Origin: Stramenopiles sp. TOSAG23-6
Taxonomy: Eukaryota > Sar
DNA: 26,496 nt
Direction of reading: 5' to 3'
Assembly: GCA_900128565.1 (NCBI GenBank)
Contig: LT635986.1
Location: 1-26,496, forward strand
Shown: piece by piece, positions 26,446 to 26,496 of the stretch
How positions within the stretch are numbered: the first letter of the stretch is position 1
Layout: every line of letters begins with the position of its first letter
Position numbers and translations under genes: made by a program
The notes under the pieces: model-generated
The model's database searches: none
The model's input: only the letters and a program-made list of their open reading frames with translations
Told to the model about the DNA's origin: nothing

Positions 26446-26496
26446 GTATGTTTTATTTTTTTTTAATTTCGAATTTATTTTTTCGTACGAAATTTT
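26446..26496 (+). mobile_element. introner-like intron of the TANGO6-like gene (5' part, cut by window edge)
   Basis: After exon end ...AATAATAT it starts GTATGTTTTATTTTTTTTT and reaches TTCGTACGAAATTTT at the window edge. This is the same 5' end and core as the other elements. The 3' end is not in the window. Confidence 0.85.

Noticed and set aside
703-26496. Ciliate-like internal eliminated sequences
   Set aside because: Strict sense orientation, a GTATGT start, a CTAACA plus T tract and restriction to genes fit introns better. It was kept only as an alternative in the findings. Standard stop codon use also argues against many ciliates.

Overview
The window is nuclear DNA from an AT-rich, gene-dense microbial eukaryote (protist). 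The evidence is spliceosomal-type introns, an almost complete DNA polymerase delta catalytic subunit, acidic ribosomal protein P1, a Tcd-type tRNA dehydratase with a membrane anchor, and ankyrin, RCC1, LRR and CRAL-TRIO proteins. The standard code fits, because TAA, TAG and TGA all end genes here. The lineage cannot be fixed from this sequence. The introners described below have terminal inverted repeats and short flanking direct repeats. To my knowledge the closest published parallels are in syndinean dinoflagellates (Amoebophrya), but that is an analogy and not an identification.

Layout, left to right: C-terminal tail of an unknown gene (+); Tcd-like dehydratase (-, 3 exons); RPLP1 (+); F-box/RCC1-repeat protein with a signal peptide (+), between two degenerate direct repeats and unusually rich in N calls; lysine/serine-rich protein (-); unknown 696-aa protein (+, 3 exons); POLD1 (-); unknown Cys-rich protein (+); CRAL-TRIO protein with 42-nt tandem repeats (-); LRR protein (+); THNSL2-like threonine synthase (-, 7 exons); unknown Ser/Pro-rich protein (+); small mitochondrial-type membrane protein (-); secreted or membrane protein (+); ankyrin-repeat protein with a signal peptide (-); TANGO6/RTP1-like protein (+, running off the right edge). 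Neighbouring genes alternate strand at 14 of 15 junctions. The only exception is beside the repeat-flanked RCC1 gene, which looks like a later insertion. Divergent pairs share promoter gaps of roughly 185-390 bp.

The main finding is a family of about 92-105-nt introner-like introns in four genes. Each begins GTATGT, GTACGT or a close variant. Most carry an internal near-palindrome around GTAC..AAATTT..GTAC that runs into CCTAACA (branch-site-like) and a T tract. They end in AATACAT or AATACTT instead of AG. The last two bases of the upstream exon are repeated as the last two bases of the intron, so removing one copy restores the reading frame exactly. Where protein-family conservation is recognisable, it also restores conserved residues. 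In the two introns of the 696-aa gene, splicing to the nearest AG creates stops. Two ordinary GT-AG introns occur in the THNSL2-like gene next to four of these. One intron holds two element copies, and a short copy of the core appears to have been retained as coding sequence in the TANGO6-like gene.

The genes do not form a pathway. They are housekeeping functions (translation, tRNA modification, replication, amino-acid metabolism) mixed with lineage-specific proteins. Three proteins carry signal peptides, two of them with interaction repeats usually found inside cells (F-box/RCC1, ankyrin). This would fit effector export by a parasite or symbiont, but that is inference.
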